Source of the DNA: Adineta vaga
Taxonomy: Eukaryota > Rotifera
DNA length: 64,000 nucleotides
Direction: 5' to 3'
NCBI GenBank assembly: GCA_021613535.1
Contig: CP075494.1
Span: 7,688,001-7,752,000, forward strand
Positions 25,813-37,567 of this stretch are shown piece after piece. Made by a program: the position numbers and the translations under genes. Position 1 is the first letter of the stretch, and each line of letters begins with the position of its first letter. The notes under the pieces are model-generated. The model searched no databases and had not been told where the DNA came from. It was given only the letters and a program-made list of their open reading frames with translations.

Positions 25813-26888
25813 CTTCGTTGAAAAGAAGAAATCATTGAACTATATCATTCTTCTTTTTTCTTGCCACTCATTTTGTTTTCTTGTTGCCCCGATGATATTT
25901 CTCTTGTTTTGTTATATTTATACGTATTGATTCATATTGTGCTTATATAAACACACTATTATCGTTTGTAACATAGGCTTCTTTTTCGAAGCAAAATAAC
26001 CAATTTGCTTTTTTCTTGAGTATTTGAAATAAATTATGAAACAAATGTAAAAGTTCTGAAAACAACGAAAATTTATGAAGTCAAGAGATGTTTCAATCGA
26101 TGTCACATGGCTCTTTGTGTGACAATCAATGTCAACATTGAATTGATAAATATCCATAGTGGAAATTTTTGTCAATTTGTTTTCTTGAAGGATATGGATT
26201 TTCGAAGAGTAAAATTATTTAATTGCATATTTTTCGTTACGTTTTCTTTTCTTTCTTTTTTAACGGAAATTGATTGCTTTTTGAATCAGATAAGGAAAGG
26301 AAAGTCTAGAGAAAGATTGCTTAATATGATACAGGATGACATGCTGGTTATTTTTCGTCGATCAAATTCAAGATTTCAGTTTGTACTAACAATATGATGT
26401 AAAACATTTTTCATCAATTAATTGTATGTAATGTGACATGACTTTTATCAAGAGAATTGCTTTCTCTATATTACATTTACACATTTAATTTGAAAGGAAA
26501 AAAACAGAGATAAGAGCGGTCTATGTCATTGTCATGTAATATTTGCAGTATTGTTTTTTTCATGTCGGAATGATTTAGAAAAATTGACTTTTAATGATAA
26601 ATAGAATGGGTAAATATTTAATTCTACTGTAAATAATTCATGCGTATTAATTTTGTCTTTATTTAATAAAATAAAGCACATCACATGACTTATCTTTCGA
26701 AAGACGCAATGTTTTCTTTGTTTTTCTTCTCGTTTCTTCTAAACATTTGACTGTGTTGATATTTTTTTATCTGCCCTCATTGTGCCCCAAGTTGAATCAT
26801 ATGGATGCAAACAATAATATAAATACATAAAAGCAAGGTAAAAAAAACTTCTTTAACTATCGAGGGAAACGAATTGGTTAGATCAACA
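25813..26888. other. AT-rich spacer, nothing recognised
   Basis: About 1.1 kb between two plus-strand genes. One 96-codon frame (26107-26397) has no domain, splice context or coding-like composition and was not accepted. It presumably holds the 3' end of the PLP-enzyme gene and the promoter of the sterol-hydroxylase-like gene. Confidence 0.6.
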
Positions 26889-27680
26889 ATGTCAATAAAT
26901 AATAGTGCTGCGTCAACATCATCTTTTTTTCAATCAGATGTATGGAATTTTTCAGTTTATATTATCGTTACCTATCAAATTGTCTTTTGGTTATGTAACA
27001 GTATTTTAATCTTTATTGAATTATTTGATATACCTTCGATTGATCAATACCGAATACAAAAACAGAAGAAAAAATTACGTTTTCAACCAGAAATTATTCG
27101 TTTAATGATTAAAGAAACAATTCAACATGAAATATCATCAATATTTCTTGTACCAATACTTTATTATATTTTCGAATATTTTGGTCATGTAGATTTACAT
27201 GGTAATCGACCGAATTGGTCAACAAGTCTTTTTCAAATTTGTCTATTCATTCTTTCTGAAGATACAATCTTCTTTTGGACACATTATTTATTTCATACAC
27301 CATGGTTATATAAAAATATCCATAAAAAACATCATGTCTATAAGCAACCTACCGGTGTAACTGCTGTTTTAAGTGATCCTATTGAAGCTGTACAAACACA
27401 AATCGCTATGTGGTTTATGCCCGTATTTTTAAAAGATACACATATTTTTACGCTATGTCTATGGGTGGCAATTCGAGTCTATCAAACAGTTGCAGCCCAT
27501 TCGGGATATAATTTTCCATATATAACAACGCAATATTGGTTACCGGAATTGATGCCCGGTGCAATTGCACATGATTTTCATCATCAACATGGAAAATGGA
27601 ATTATGGTTCGTTTTTTTCTCTTTGGGATCAACTGATGGGAACACATAGACTTACAGCGAGTACTAAATCTGTTAATTAA
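26889..27680 (+). CDS. Sterol desaturase / fatty acid hydroxylase superfamily protein
   Basis: Single-exon gene of 263 residues. The ATG at 26889 is used because the longer frame starts with TTG. It shows the di-iron histidine boxes of the superfamily: HYLFH, HKKHH and HDFHHQHG, spaced within about 130 residues, on a polytopic membrane protein with hydrophobic segments near residues 20-45, 80-100 and 115-135. The C-terminal box is followed by NYGSFFSLWDQLMGTH, typical of C4-methylsterol oxidase, C5-desaturase and related hydroxylases. It probably acts in the ER on a sterol or fatty acyl lipid with O2 and cytochrome b5, but the substrate cannot be read from the sequence. It has no intron, unlike most neighbours. 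A polyadenylation hexamer follows 15 bases after the stop. Confidence 0.88.
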   Translation: MSINNSAASTSSFFQSDVWNFSVYIIVTYQIVFWLCNSILIFIELFDIPSIDQYRIQKQKKKLRFQPEIIRLMIKETIQHEISSIFLVPILYYIFEYFGHVDLHGNRPNWSTSLFQICLFILSEDTIFFWTHYLFHTPWLYKNIHKKHHVYKQPTGVTAVLSDPIEAVQTQIAMWFMPVFLKDTHIFTLCLWVAIRVYQTVAAHSGYNFPYITTQYWLPELMPGAIAHDFHHQHGKWNYGSFFSLWDQLMGTHRLTASTKSVN

Positions 27681-27694
27681 TTTTGATGTCTTGT

Positions 27695-27700
27695 AATAAA
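27695..27700 (+). terminator. Polyadenylation signal AATAAA
   Basis: Canonical hexamer just downstream of the sterol-hydroxylase-like stop codon. Confidence 0.6.
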
Positions 27701-28120
27701 ATAAACTTCGATTTTATTTTTGTATTTACTCGATAAGTTTTTCATTGACAAAAGATTTCTCTGTATGAATATATGCATGTTACTTTTATTCTTTTTTAAT
27801 CATATACTTTATTATACATACTTATATAATCTTCTCTCCCTTTAGACTTCGTCATTTTTCATTCATTATAAACCTAAGAAGAGAAATGTATGTTATGGTA
27901 CATATTTATATACAAAGGAGACAGTATAAAGAAATTGCTGATAGTAATATTTATTAGATTCTTACTATGACCAAGTTTTTTTCTCTCTTTCTTCCTCTCC
28001 GTCAATAGTAGACAAGAGAAAAATGAAAGAAAAACTATTTTTATTTCAACAACAGAAAAAGTATCATTTTCGTTGATAAGAAAAGATTTAACTTTTTATA
28101 TTCAACCTTAATCCTAACTT

Positions 28121-28333
28121 TTACCTAGTTAAACAGCATTCATGTAGTTTTTCTTTTCGCTCCTCCTCCACCTCCGTTAATTTTGATGATACATCAATCT
28201 TGATTTTCAATTTCATTTCTGCATGTTGAGTCATAAGAATCAATGATTCATCATACTTTTGTTTTGTTTTTACTAAAAAAGGAGAAAGAGGTGAAGGTGA
28301 ATGAGTCATAGGTATGATATAAAAACTACCCAT
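28121..28333 (-). CDS. Doubtful small ORF divergent from plastin
   Basis: A 70-residue ATG-initiated frame on the minus strand. Its start codon is 65 bases from the plastin start on the other strand. The product begins MGSF, which could allow N-myristoylation, and its C-terminal half is charged and helix-prone (KLTEVEEERKEKLHECC). Codon choice looks like that of neighbouring genes, but no family is recognised and no conserved domain is visible. It could equally be a chance frame in plastin upstream sequence. Confidence 0.3.
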   Translation of the reverse strand: MGSFYIIPMTHSPSPLSPFLVKTKQKYDESLILMTQHAEMKLKIKIDVSSKLTEVEEERKEKLHECCLTR

Positions 28334-28397
28334 GTTATATACTCTAGATAAATAAACTGTTTTACCATTTTATCTTTTTTTAAAATATTCAACGAAC

Positions 28398-31163
28398 ATG
28401 TCTTCTTCATCATTTAATGCTTACCGCAATACGAATACGAATCGATCAAATAATTCAGATGAGAGTGGTTCAAATGATTTAAAACATAGCATACGTGAAA
28501 GTCGATGGATTCAACCTGAACAATGGAAATTACCTGAAGTTGAACAAAAATTTGAAAAAGTAAAAAAAAAGTAAAATAAAACTCAACATTCGAAATCTTT
28601 TTCTTCATTGAAGGGAGCAATTGAATTCAATGAAGTTCATGCTATGTTACAACAACTTGGAATCAAAGTTGAAAGATTCGAATTGAATAAAATACTTGAT
28701 ACACATGATAAAAATAAAGATAGAAAGCTAAGTAAAGATGAATTTGAAGAGGTAAGAATATTCGTTTTTCTTTGTCTGTATTCATTGATTTATTTTTTCA
28801 TAGCTTTATTTAAAATTACGTGCGGAGAAAGATCCAGGAAGTACATGGAATAAAACCGTCAAACCAATTGCTGGTGGTGCTGTTGATCAATATAAAACTA
28901 GAAGATTACATGAAATTAGTGAAGATGATTCAAGTCCTTCAACTGTAGAAAAACTTCAAGAAACATCTGGTCCATACCACAGTGTTCTCGTTGAAGAACG
29001 TGTCTGGACAGCAAATTGGGTGAATCAGTATGTGATTATTCTTTTCATAATGAAAAATGAATTTTGTTTTTCTTTCTTTTTTCCAAATAGACTTCTTGCA
29101 GATGATGCACATTTGAATTTACGTGCTAATCCAATTGATACTCAAGATCCACAAGGATTGTATAAACGTTGTCAAGATGGTATTTTACTTTGGTATGAAG
29201 AAAAAAAGCTTGAATTGTCAGAAAAAAAGAATTGAACTTGATATTTTAGTAAACTAATCAATATTGCTGTACCGAAAACAATTGATGAACGAGCAATCAA
29301 TTTGAATCTTAATAAACAAGATATCTTTCGTCAAAGTGAAAATTTAGAGCTTGGTAAGATGAGATTAGTTTTTTTTTTCAGAGAAAATTATTTTCTTCGT
29401 TTTTATTAGCAATCAATTCGGCTCGTGGTATCGGTTGTAAAGTGGTTAATATTCATCCGGAAAATATTTCCAAAGCAGTACCACATCTTGTTATGGGACT
29501 TTTATGGCAAATCATTCGAGTAAAACACTTTGTCTTTATTTCCAAAAGGAAAACGAATACGAATTCATGTTTGATTAGATTCAATTAACTCATGAAATCA
29601 ATTTGAAACATGTACCCGGCTTAGTTCTTCTTCTACGTGATGGTGAAACTGCTGAAGATCTATTGAAATTATCACCTGAAGAATTATTACTTCGTTGGGT
29701 TAATTATCAACTTCAACGTTCACAATATAAAGGCAAACCTGTATCAAATTTTAGCAATGATATTAAAGTAAATAATACATTATTTACTCGAAAGAAAGTT
29801 TTTAATATTTTTTGTACGACTGTTTAGAATTCGGAAGCGTATACTTATCTCTTGAATGTTATTGCACCGGCGAATACAAAACCAGCATTGACATTAAATC
29901 CATTGAATGTAAGAAAACGTTTTTTTGATATATTGAAAGAGATATTCATTTTTTTTTGTATCGAATATAGGAAAATGATTTACAACAACGAGCTGAATTG
30001 ATGTTAAAAGAATCTGATAAGATTAAAGCACGTGCACATATTACACCAGATGATGTTGTCAAAGGAAATCCACGTCTTAATTTTGCGTATGTTTAGTTTT
30101 TCACTGACGAATTCATAGAATTTTTATTGGTTCTATTCATTTAGTTTTGTCGCAAATTTATTCAATACATATCCAGCATTGGATTTACCCACGGAACAAA
30201 TTCTTCTACCAGATGTTGTTATTGAAGAAACTCGAGAAGAGAAAACTTATCGAAATTTTATCAATAGTTTAGGATTTGAACCACATGTGAACTATCTTTA
30301 CTCTGATCTATGCGATGGTTTAATTATACTTCAGGTAAATATCATTGGTAGAAATCTAAACGAAATTATTCTATCTTTATTTAGCTCTATGATATTATCC
30401 GTCCAAATACAGTTGATTGGTCGAAAATCTACAAAACATTCAATGCAATTAAAGAACGTTTTCAAAAACTTAGTAAATAGAATTTCTTTCACAATATAAA
30501 AAATGTATATTTCGGATATGTTTGTTTTTTCCTTAGATAATTGCAATTTTGCTGTAACTTATGCAAAAGAACCGTTATACTTTAAAGTAACAGGTATTGG
30601 TGGTTCGGATATTTTAGAAGGTAATAAAACTTTAACACTTGGTCTTGTTTGGCAAATCATGCGAGCATATACATTATCAATTCTTCAAAAATTGGCTAAA
30701 TCAACGACACCAATTGCCGATAAAGATATTATCAATTGGGCAAATGAAAAAGTAAGAAATATATATTATTGAATTCAATTTCTATTCACATTGAATTTTT
30801 TAGTTAAAAAGTGCGAATAAACATACGTTCTTAAACAGTTTTCAAGATTCAGCATTAAGTGATTCAATGCTTATTTGTGATTTAATTGACGCAATTAAAC
30901 CAGGTTCAATTCAGTATAATTTATTGAAAACATCTGGAACATCTGAAGTATGTTTTACCATTTCATTTGCTTGAGTTATTTTGATCAATCATTTATCTAT
31001 TTAGGCTAAAATGGATAATGCTTTGTATGCAATTTCGATTGCACGAAAAATTGGTGCTCGTATCTATGCATTACCGGAAGATATTGTTGAAACAAAACAG
31101 AAAATGCTTTTAACTGTATTTGCATGTCTTATGGCAAGTGATTTACTTGTTATGAAGAATTAA
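28398..31163 (+). CDS. PLS: Plastin / fimbrin actin-bundling protein
   Basis: Starts at ATG 28398 and ends at TAA 31161-31163, with many introns of about 50-65 bp. After an unusual Ser/Asn-rich N-terminus comes an EF-hand region with one recognisable 12-residue loop ([12 protein letters not shown]). Four calponin-homology domains in two actin-binding modules follow. Landmarks are [23 protein letters not shown] (first 20: [20 protein letters not shown]), [111 protein letters not shown] and [17 protein letters not shown]. Plastins cross-link actin filaments into tight bundles in microvilli, stereocilia and the cell cortex, with Ca2+ control through the EF-hands. The first EF-hand lacks the acidic loop residues here, so Ca2+ regulation may be reduced. 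No frameshift was seen. Confidence 0.95.
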
Positions 31164-32398
31164 CCTTATGATTATTTTGCTTGATGAAAACACATTCTTT
31201 TATTCTTTCCTTTTTTTCTGCATGTGATGTTCAACGCTAATACATACATTCTGTACATGTGAAATTAATTTAATTTCGTGTTTGTCTTTTAATTATTATG
31301 ACATAAATAATGAAATGAATTAGAGAGAAAAAGAAATTGAAATCTATTCGATAAAATAGTACGAGTTAAAAACTTCGTTCTACTATCATTTGACGAACAT
31401 TGTTTCGTGACTTGACAGAATAAGTTTTTGCTTTGTAAGTATAGTTGTTGTCCAACGAAATTTATATTTGCAATAACAAAGAATTGAAACAAAAACAGAA
31501 AACAACTTGAATTGATTTTGTTTTTACGCTCATTTCAATAATGATTCAAAGAAAATTTGTCCACGTTTATAGCAAACATTGATAGAACAAAACAAGAAAT
31601 GAGAGTTTATTGTCGAAACATTTAATATATGAACAAATAATGTTCACAATTTCAATTTATGGATAAATCATTGTTTTTAATCAACGATGTTATGTTTATT
31701 ATATAATTCTTAGGATCGAAATTTGTCCTCATCGAACAAAAACCTCATTTTGTTGACATAAAGATGAATCTAGTCGAACGAGTCAGGTATTTCTTCGTAA
31801 AACATTTACTATTCGATTGCGATTCTATTCATATATGTCTTGAAAAGTAATATATTGCATAAGTGGTCAATTAACAGATCCATTCTCGTTATGCATGATT
31901 TTTTTGTCCATAGGCCACATTCACTAACGAAAATATGAAGAGAAAGTGCGAAATACTTGTATCACCAGTATTTCTTCTCTCTTTCTCTCTCTCTCTTTTC
32001 GTAATCGAACAATAGGTTAAAATGCATTAATCATCTACTTGAATATTGTATCGATTTTTGTGCAATGTTTTCATTGTCAAGGTAAAAAAAAATTAGAGAC
32101 ATTAAATGTAGAAAATGTGATCCGCTTTTAGTTGAAAGACGAAGGAGAGTATCGAATAGAGATGTTTGACTTTGAATGTGACGAAAGAATAATTTTTTTT
32201 CTTCTTTTCTTTTCAATTGTTCTGAAACAAGAATCTCCTCTCTCTCTCTCTCTCTTTGCATGGTGTGCATTTATTTCTTGCCTTTCATTATACAAAGATA
32301 CAAACGATTACAAAATATTAGCATTACCATTGTCATGAAAGGTCTATTGATGGTATTTAATTAAACTTAATTAATTTGAAAAAAAAACACAGAAAAAA
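31164..32398. other. AT-rich spacer with TC tracts
   Basis: About 1.2 kb between plus-strand genes. TC-rich tracts lie at about 31976-31997 and 32237-32258. No coding signal was accepted. Confidence 0.6.
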
Positions 32399-34186
32399 AT
32401 GCCAACCAATTGTTCAACATTAATTCAACGCAAACAGAATATTTTTCATAAAATTTTACGAAGTAAAAGTGAACGCAAATCTTTGAATGGTAAGAAGAAA
32501 GAATATTTTTAAATTGACCTAATAACTTTGTTTTTTCGCCTTTTTTTCCATTGTTTACTGAAATCATATGCTAAGTAATAATATAATCATTGCCATGACA
32601 TGAATAAAATTAAGGTCATAGGATGAATCATAATACTTTGTTTCTTTTGTAGTTGTTAATGAAAATCCATCTAATTCACATTTATCTACTTCTCGAAAAC
32701 CTTCGGATCATTCACCTTCTCCTAATCATTTGATCGTTGATTCTCCTGGATCATCACCAGCACGTCGATCAAATATCTTTACTATAAATCGAATACAACC
32801 GACTACGGAACATATCTATGAAAAACACTTACCACCAGCTCGAGATGCACCATCCCCATACGTTCAACAACAACAACACTCTCGTGCATATGATGACGTA
32901 CGTTCACGTTCTCGTTCGAAAACTCCTATTGGAGGTGCTAGTCCAAAAGGTCCTCAACGTTCTTTATCAGCTTCTATTTCATCTATATTTAATGCATTTT
33001 CCAAACGTTCGACAGAAAATCTTGTAGGTTCAAATGGCGACATCACTGAATTAAAAATAACATCTAGTCGACGTTCTCGACCATTAAGTACGGAAAATAG
33101 TAGACGTAAAGTTGATACTAATCATGTACCTACCAAACAAATAAATGTGACACCACAAAAACAATCTGTAGATAGTAGAATTGATAGTCGATATTCTACA
33201 AATCGACCGGAAACCGCTCATCAACAACGAACACCTCTACATTCAGCACGAGTTCGTCTCAATGTACCCAATGTGCATGTTGAAAGTCCACTTATGAATG
33301 AAATGTTAACAAAAGAACAAACAAATACTGGTACATTTACATTCTTTCACTTTTAATGCCTATTTCATTGTTATTTTTTGTTCTTCTTCAAGGTTCAATT
33401 TATCAACGACGTACAAATAATAGTATTAGATCACCAATTAAACAAAAAATTGATAAATATCGTCGTCGTTCAGAAGAAACTACACAAGCCGGAAATGGAA
33501 CAACGAACGGTGGACATGCTGGTATTCCAACGACTACATTCATATTGAATAGTCCATCATCAACTCGTTCGAAACCACAAGCATCGCCATCATCTGTTCG
33601 TCGTGTGACATCCGATGCTGAAGTATTTCGTTTGTCAATGGATTCAAATGTTATTCATATTGATCAAACAAATACAAATGGTCAACATCGTCTTAAACCT
33701 GCACATATCTATTCTACACATCAACAATTAGTTCCTGCAACTACTACTTATACAACTTCTATATCTCATCGACGACCCTATCAAATTCCAGCTGCAACTC
33801 CAATTCAACCACATCCAAATATTAATCATGGAAAACAACGACAATCATCAGCGAAACAATCAACAACAACAGGAAATAATCAAGGAAATATGTATTTAGC
33901 TTTTATTGCATCACGTCATTTATCGACATTAGAAGCTAATGTACCTGAATATGATATGGATCATCCTCGATTAATACGAATATTTACATGGCTTCAAAAT
34001 ATTGAAGAACATCGACATGAACAAACTGATCATGATATTTTAATTGCTGAACAAAATCAACGAATGTTAGATCGAGAAGAAGATTTTTCTTTATATTCAG
34101 AAATTCAACATGCTGTTGATGATATACCAGCAAATACAAATGGAGAACCATGTGAAAGAATTCCCACAATAGCATTTGAAGATTAA
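32399..34186 (+). CDS. Uncharacterised disordered protein with a conserved-looking C-terminus
   Basis: Three exons (32399-32489, 32653-33330, 33393-34186) join in frame to 520 residues. Most of the protein is Ser/Thr/Arg/Pro/Gln-rich and probably disordered, with Ser-Arg runs (RSRSRSKTP) and a possible amphipathic segment (LSASISSIFNAFSKRSTENL). The last about 110 residues look folded and helical (LAFIASRHLSTLEANVPEYD, RLIRIFTWLQNIEEHRHEQT) and end with CERIPTIAFED. There is no signal peptide or membrane segment. I do not recognise the family. SR-like phosphorylation sites and the short basic N-terminus would suit a cytoskeletal or signalling scaffold, but no function is assigned. Confidence 0.65.
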
Positions 34187-34430
34187 AGTCTTATAAATAT
34201 TCAGTAACAATGCATGGTTGGTGTTTTTCGTTTGTTTTTTTCTTATTTTATTTTCTTGTTTAAAACGGATTGTGCATAAAAGAACAGTCTTTTTCTTTTC
34301 TATGAACTACATAAAATCATCGTATTGGGATAAGACACTGATGTAATCATGATTGTTTTACCAGTTGCACTATTATTCTCTTTCTCGAAGAATATTCCGT
34401 AAACAGAACATGTAAATGGATCAAATTTAT

Positions 34431-35355
34431 TCATTGTGAACTATGAGATGAACTATCTTCTCTTTCCATATCGTATGCAGACAATGCTTCACCTGTATAA
34501 TAAAGTACTGCTTTTGGTAGAATTTGTTGTTTTAACAATAATCCAAATTCAAAATCAGCTTCTAGTAGAATTTGATCTTCATCATTCATTTCATGAATTC
34601 CATTTTCAGGAATGATTGGTGGTGAAAAGAAATGGAAAAATGATCGAATCGATTCTTCTACTTGTATTAAACGAATTTCACCTGAGATTTTATTTTGTTG
34701 TCGTTTATTTCGTTTTCGAAGAGTTAAATTATGATTGGGATTCCATGTTATTGTACAACCCTGACAGTGATCAATTTCTGGTCCATCATATGATCGATAT
34801 GGATAGGAATCATCGCATTGAAATCGAATCGAATAAGATTTTGTTAGAATTGTTTCCGTAAAGAATGGATTTATGGGTGAAAAGTGAAAGTCAAGTCTAA
34901 AACTTGTTGTTTGAAAAGTAGGTGGATTGAGATGACAACGAATATCTCTTAGATATTTTAAACATGTTTCATCCCGTGATTGAATTGAATAATCATATGA
35001 ATCGAGATTTTTCAATATTGTTAGCCAAAAATTCGGTATTCCTCTATTGATAAGATCTAAAGATGCAACTGTTGTTCAACTTCTTTCAAGATATTCAATT
35101 ACTGTTCGATGTATTTTCTGTTGATACTGATTCAAGATGTGAAGATTCATGTAAACCATCAATAATCTGTCGTCTTTGTTCTAAAATTTGTTCAAATTGA
35201 GGATTATAGGTATATTGTAATTGTTGAAGTTGTCGATGAAATTCAACACGTAAACGAAAGTATTCAGCTTGATAATTCAGTAAAGCATTTATTCGATGTT
35301 GAATACTCGGCTGACAATTTGACCAAATACTTAATGATGAACGTGGAATATTCAT
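34431..35355 (-). CDS. NAP1: Nucleosome assembly protein 1 family histone chaperone
   Basis: Reads from ATG at 35355 to TGA at 34431. The N-terminus has the NAP dimerisation helix (RINALLNYQAEYFRLRVEF). The core has RGIPNFWLTILKN, TFQTTSFRLDFHFSPINPFF, the CQGCTITWNPNHNLTLRKR strand region and SFFHFFSPPIIPENG, all diagnostic of NAP1. The protein (296 residues) is shorter than typical NAP1L proteins: it lacks much of the N-terminal acidic segment and most of the acidic C-terminal tail. Two parts lie in different frames and are joined only if 35069-35102 (34 nt, GTAATT...ACAG) is spliced out; otherwise the gene is broken. NAP1 proteins shuttle H2A-H2B and assist chromatin assembly. It may be a second, shortened paralogue or a retrocopy-like gene. 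Confidence 0.82.
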
Positions 35356-36383
35356 CAATGATTTCGAAATTAAATTGATATTTTCAAGTTTAAATCGCGC
35401 GTATATTTAGAAGGAATTCGAAAAATAATGCAACTGATCTCATTTGTTACATACTTCAACGTACAGGTCAATGATAAAATCTTAAAAGATACGTCATGAA
35501 CAACTACACATAGAATGTTTTGAACTGTTTTTTTTTGTGCTAATTCATATGAGAGCTATTATTGTTCGAAAGTGTTCCTTTACATTCAAAAATCATCACA
35601 TCATTATTGTTTTGAATAGAAGGAAGATTATCCCATTTTGTTCCTCATTAACATCTTTAAATTGAAATGAAGTTGACAATTAACATAAGCACTAGGTGTA
35701 TTTTTCTTAAGCATTCTTCACAGAAATATTGTCAATCATTCTTTTAAATAATCAATTTTGAATGAAAAAATAAATCTAACACTTTGATATTAGATGAAAA
35801 TGTTTCATCAACTCATGGCATTATAAGCTAAACATAATCATCAGAAGAGAAAAGCGTGTGAAAGCTTGACATTGTTTGTCGCAGCTTGATTTCAGATCTT
35901 TTCCTTTAATGTTTTGTTTTAAGAGTCTACTAGTCATTTGTCAGCTTGGTGATTGAAGAATTGTTAATGATGCAGTCGATCGATTCTAGACGACATGTCA
36001 AGAAATTGGAATAGAGAGATACTCGATACGGATGAAGGAGATAGGAAACAAAAAATAAAACGGTCAATTGAACTTTTCGTTTGTATACAAATCGGATGAA
36101 AACACACCAAAGAAGTGAGCTTCTGGTCATCACTAATGATAATAGTGTTTATAGTATCAAGGCATTCGTGTTTATTTATCAAGTACAAAGAAACAGTTGA
36201 AATTGTATTACATTTTTTTATTTTATTTTACTGCTAAGTGTATATTAATATTCATGATTTTATGTGATAATCATCAGACGATTGTCCCATGAGATTTTGT
36301 TCTCGAAAGTGTCATTCAATAATAATAGTGTTGGTCATTAGGGGTTACAGATTTATCATTCCTATACATCAACAGCTTGCTTC

Positions 36384-36405
36384 TATATATATATATATAT
36401 ATATA
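36384..36405. repeat. (AT)n microsatellite
   Basis: Uninterrupted TA dinucleotide run of 11 units in the NAP1-LRR spacer. Confidence 0.95.
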
Positions 36406-37355
36406 GAGTTCGATAACAAAAAAAAGGAAACTTATTCACACCTGAATGATGAAGTGTGAGAAAATCTAATTTTCACCACATAAAGAAAACAATCAATTAT
36501 CGATTGCTCATATGACGACATGCGTATAGAGACGACTTGTTTATTTCATGTCTTCAACATTACAATATATCGCTATGGCTTCCGGAATGTAATTCGCTTG
36601 AAGGCAAAATGTTGCTTATCAAGTCATTCAATCATTAGTCGACGCGTCACTTCGTATTTCAATGGACAAAATAAGATATGAATGAGATAGTAGAAGATGT
36701 CAACTAGCATGTAGAAAAAAAACCGGAAAGTCTTTCTATGTTAAGATTATCATTATCACCTTTTAGTGATATTGAAACATTCGTATGTACATATGTATCC
36801 TTTTCGATCGAAATGTACATATATATATATATATCCGGATGACATGCAAACTTCCTACTGTGAGACGCTAATTTTCTTTTTCTTCAAGCAATATGTCTCG
36901 AAAAGCAATAGAGAATAAGAATGAGTGAACAGCATCGTTAATTGAAGTGACAGTTGACGTAAGTACAGTGCAACTAGAAATTCATTATGTATTCTGCTCT
37001 CTTTTTTCCCCTATTGTTCATGTCGTTTAACTGAAGGAGAACGAATGACCAAACTACTTGCAACTATTCTCTCCTGAGACATTAATATGTCGTTTTCTCT
37101 TCATCTCTCTTTTTTTTCCAATGTTCAAAATGAACATTCACGTTTCTTTTCATGTATCATATGGTACATGATGTGATAATGATTTTATTGAAACAAAGGA
37201 AACAGATCAGAATTTGGTATGTTACTTTTCTGAATGATATGAAATAAAATTTAGAACAAAAATGTATATTAGTTTTTTGTATACATAGATAGACATACTC
37301 CTCTTTCCTCAAGAGAGATAGACACTAATCGTACATTTTTTTCTCTCCTTTCTTT

Positions 37356-37388
37356 TCTCTCTTTCTCTTACATCAAGAGAAAGAGAGA
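37356..37388. repeat. TC/GA inverted repeat (hairpin)
   Basis: Arms of 14 bases (37356-37369 and 37375-37388) are perfectly complementary around a 5-base loop ACATC. It lies about 180 bases upstream of the LRR gene. One arm is purely pyrimidine and the other purely purine. Confidence 0.85.
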
Positions 37389-37559
37389 GAGAGAAATCAA
37401 ATATCACTCAACAAGCTGCTTCATGCAGACATTCATATGACTGACTGTTTCTACTTGTGAGTAAAATCTAATCAGTGACAGGAGTGAGATAATCTGACAA
37501 CAACTTCTTTTTTTCAAAATAGTTCATTTTTTCGATTCACTCATCAACATCTGCTTGAT

Positions 37560-37567
37560 TTCTTCAG
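37560..37567 (+). promoter_or_regulatory. Candidate 3' splice acceptor immediately before start codon
   Basis: The sequence ttcttcag abuts the ATG at 37568 and follows T-rich sequence. No upstream coding exon is visible. It may accept a spliced leader, which is known in bdelloid rotifers, or a non-coding 5' exon. Confidence 0.4.

Larger units (their letters stand above)
27681..28397. other. Spacer upstream of plastin gene
   Basis: Contains the 3' end of the sterol-hydroxylase-like gene and the plastin promoter. Within it lies a 70-codon minus-strand frame (28121-28333) listed separately as a doubtful gene. The remainder is AT-rich without other features. Confidence 0.55.
35356..37567. other. 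Long divergent spacer, 2.2 kb
   Basis: Lies between the divergent NAP1 and LRR genes and should contain both promoters. It holds an (AT)n run at 36384-36405, a shorter AT run near 36820-36833, and a 14-bp-arm TC/GA inverted repeat at 37356-37388. No coding sequence was accepted. Confidence 0.6.

Noticed and set aside
26107-26397. 96-codon plus-strand frame in the spacer after the PLP-enzyme gene
   Set aside because: No domain, no splice context, composition like non-coding AT-rich sequence.
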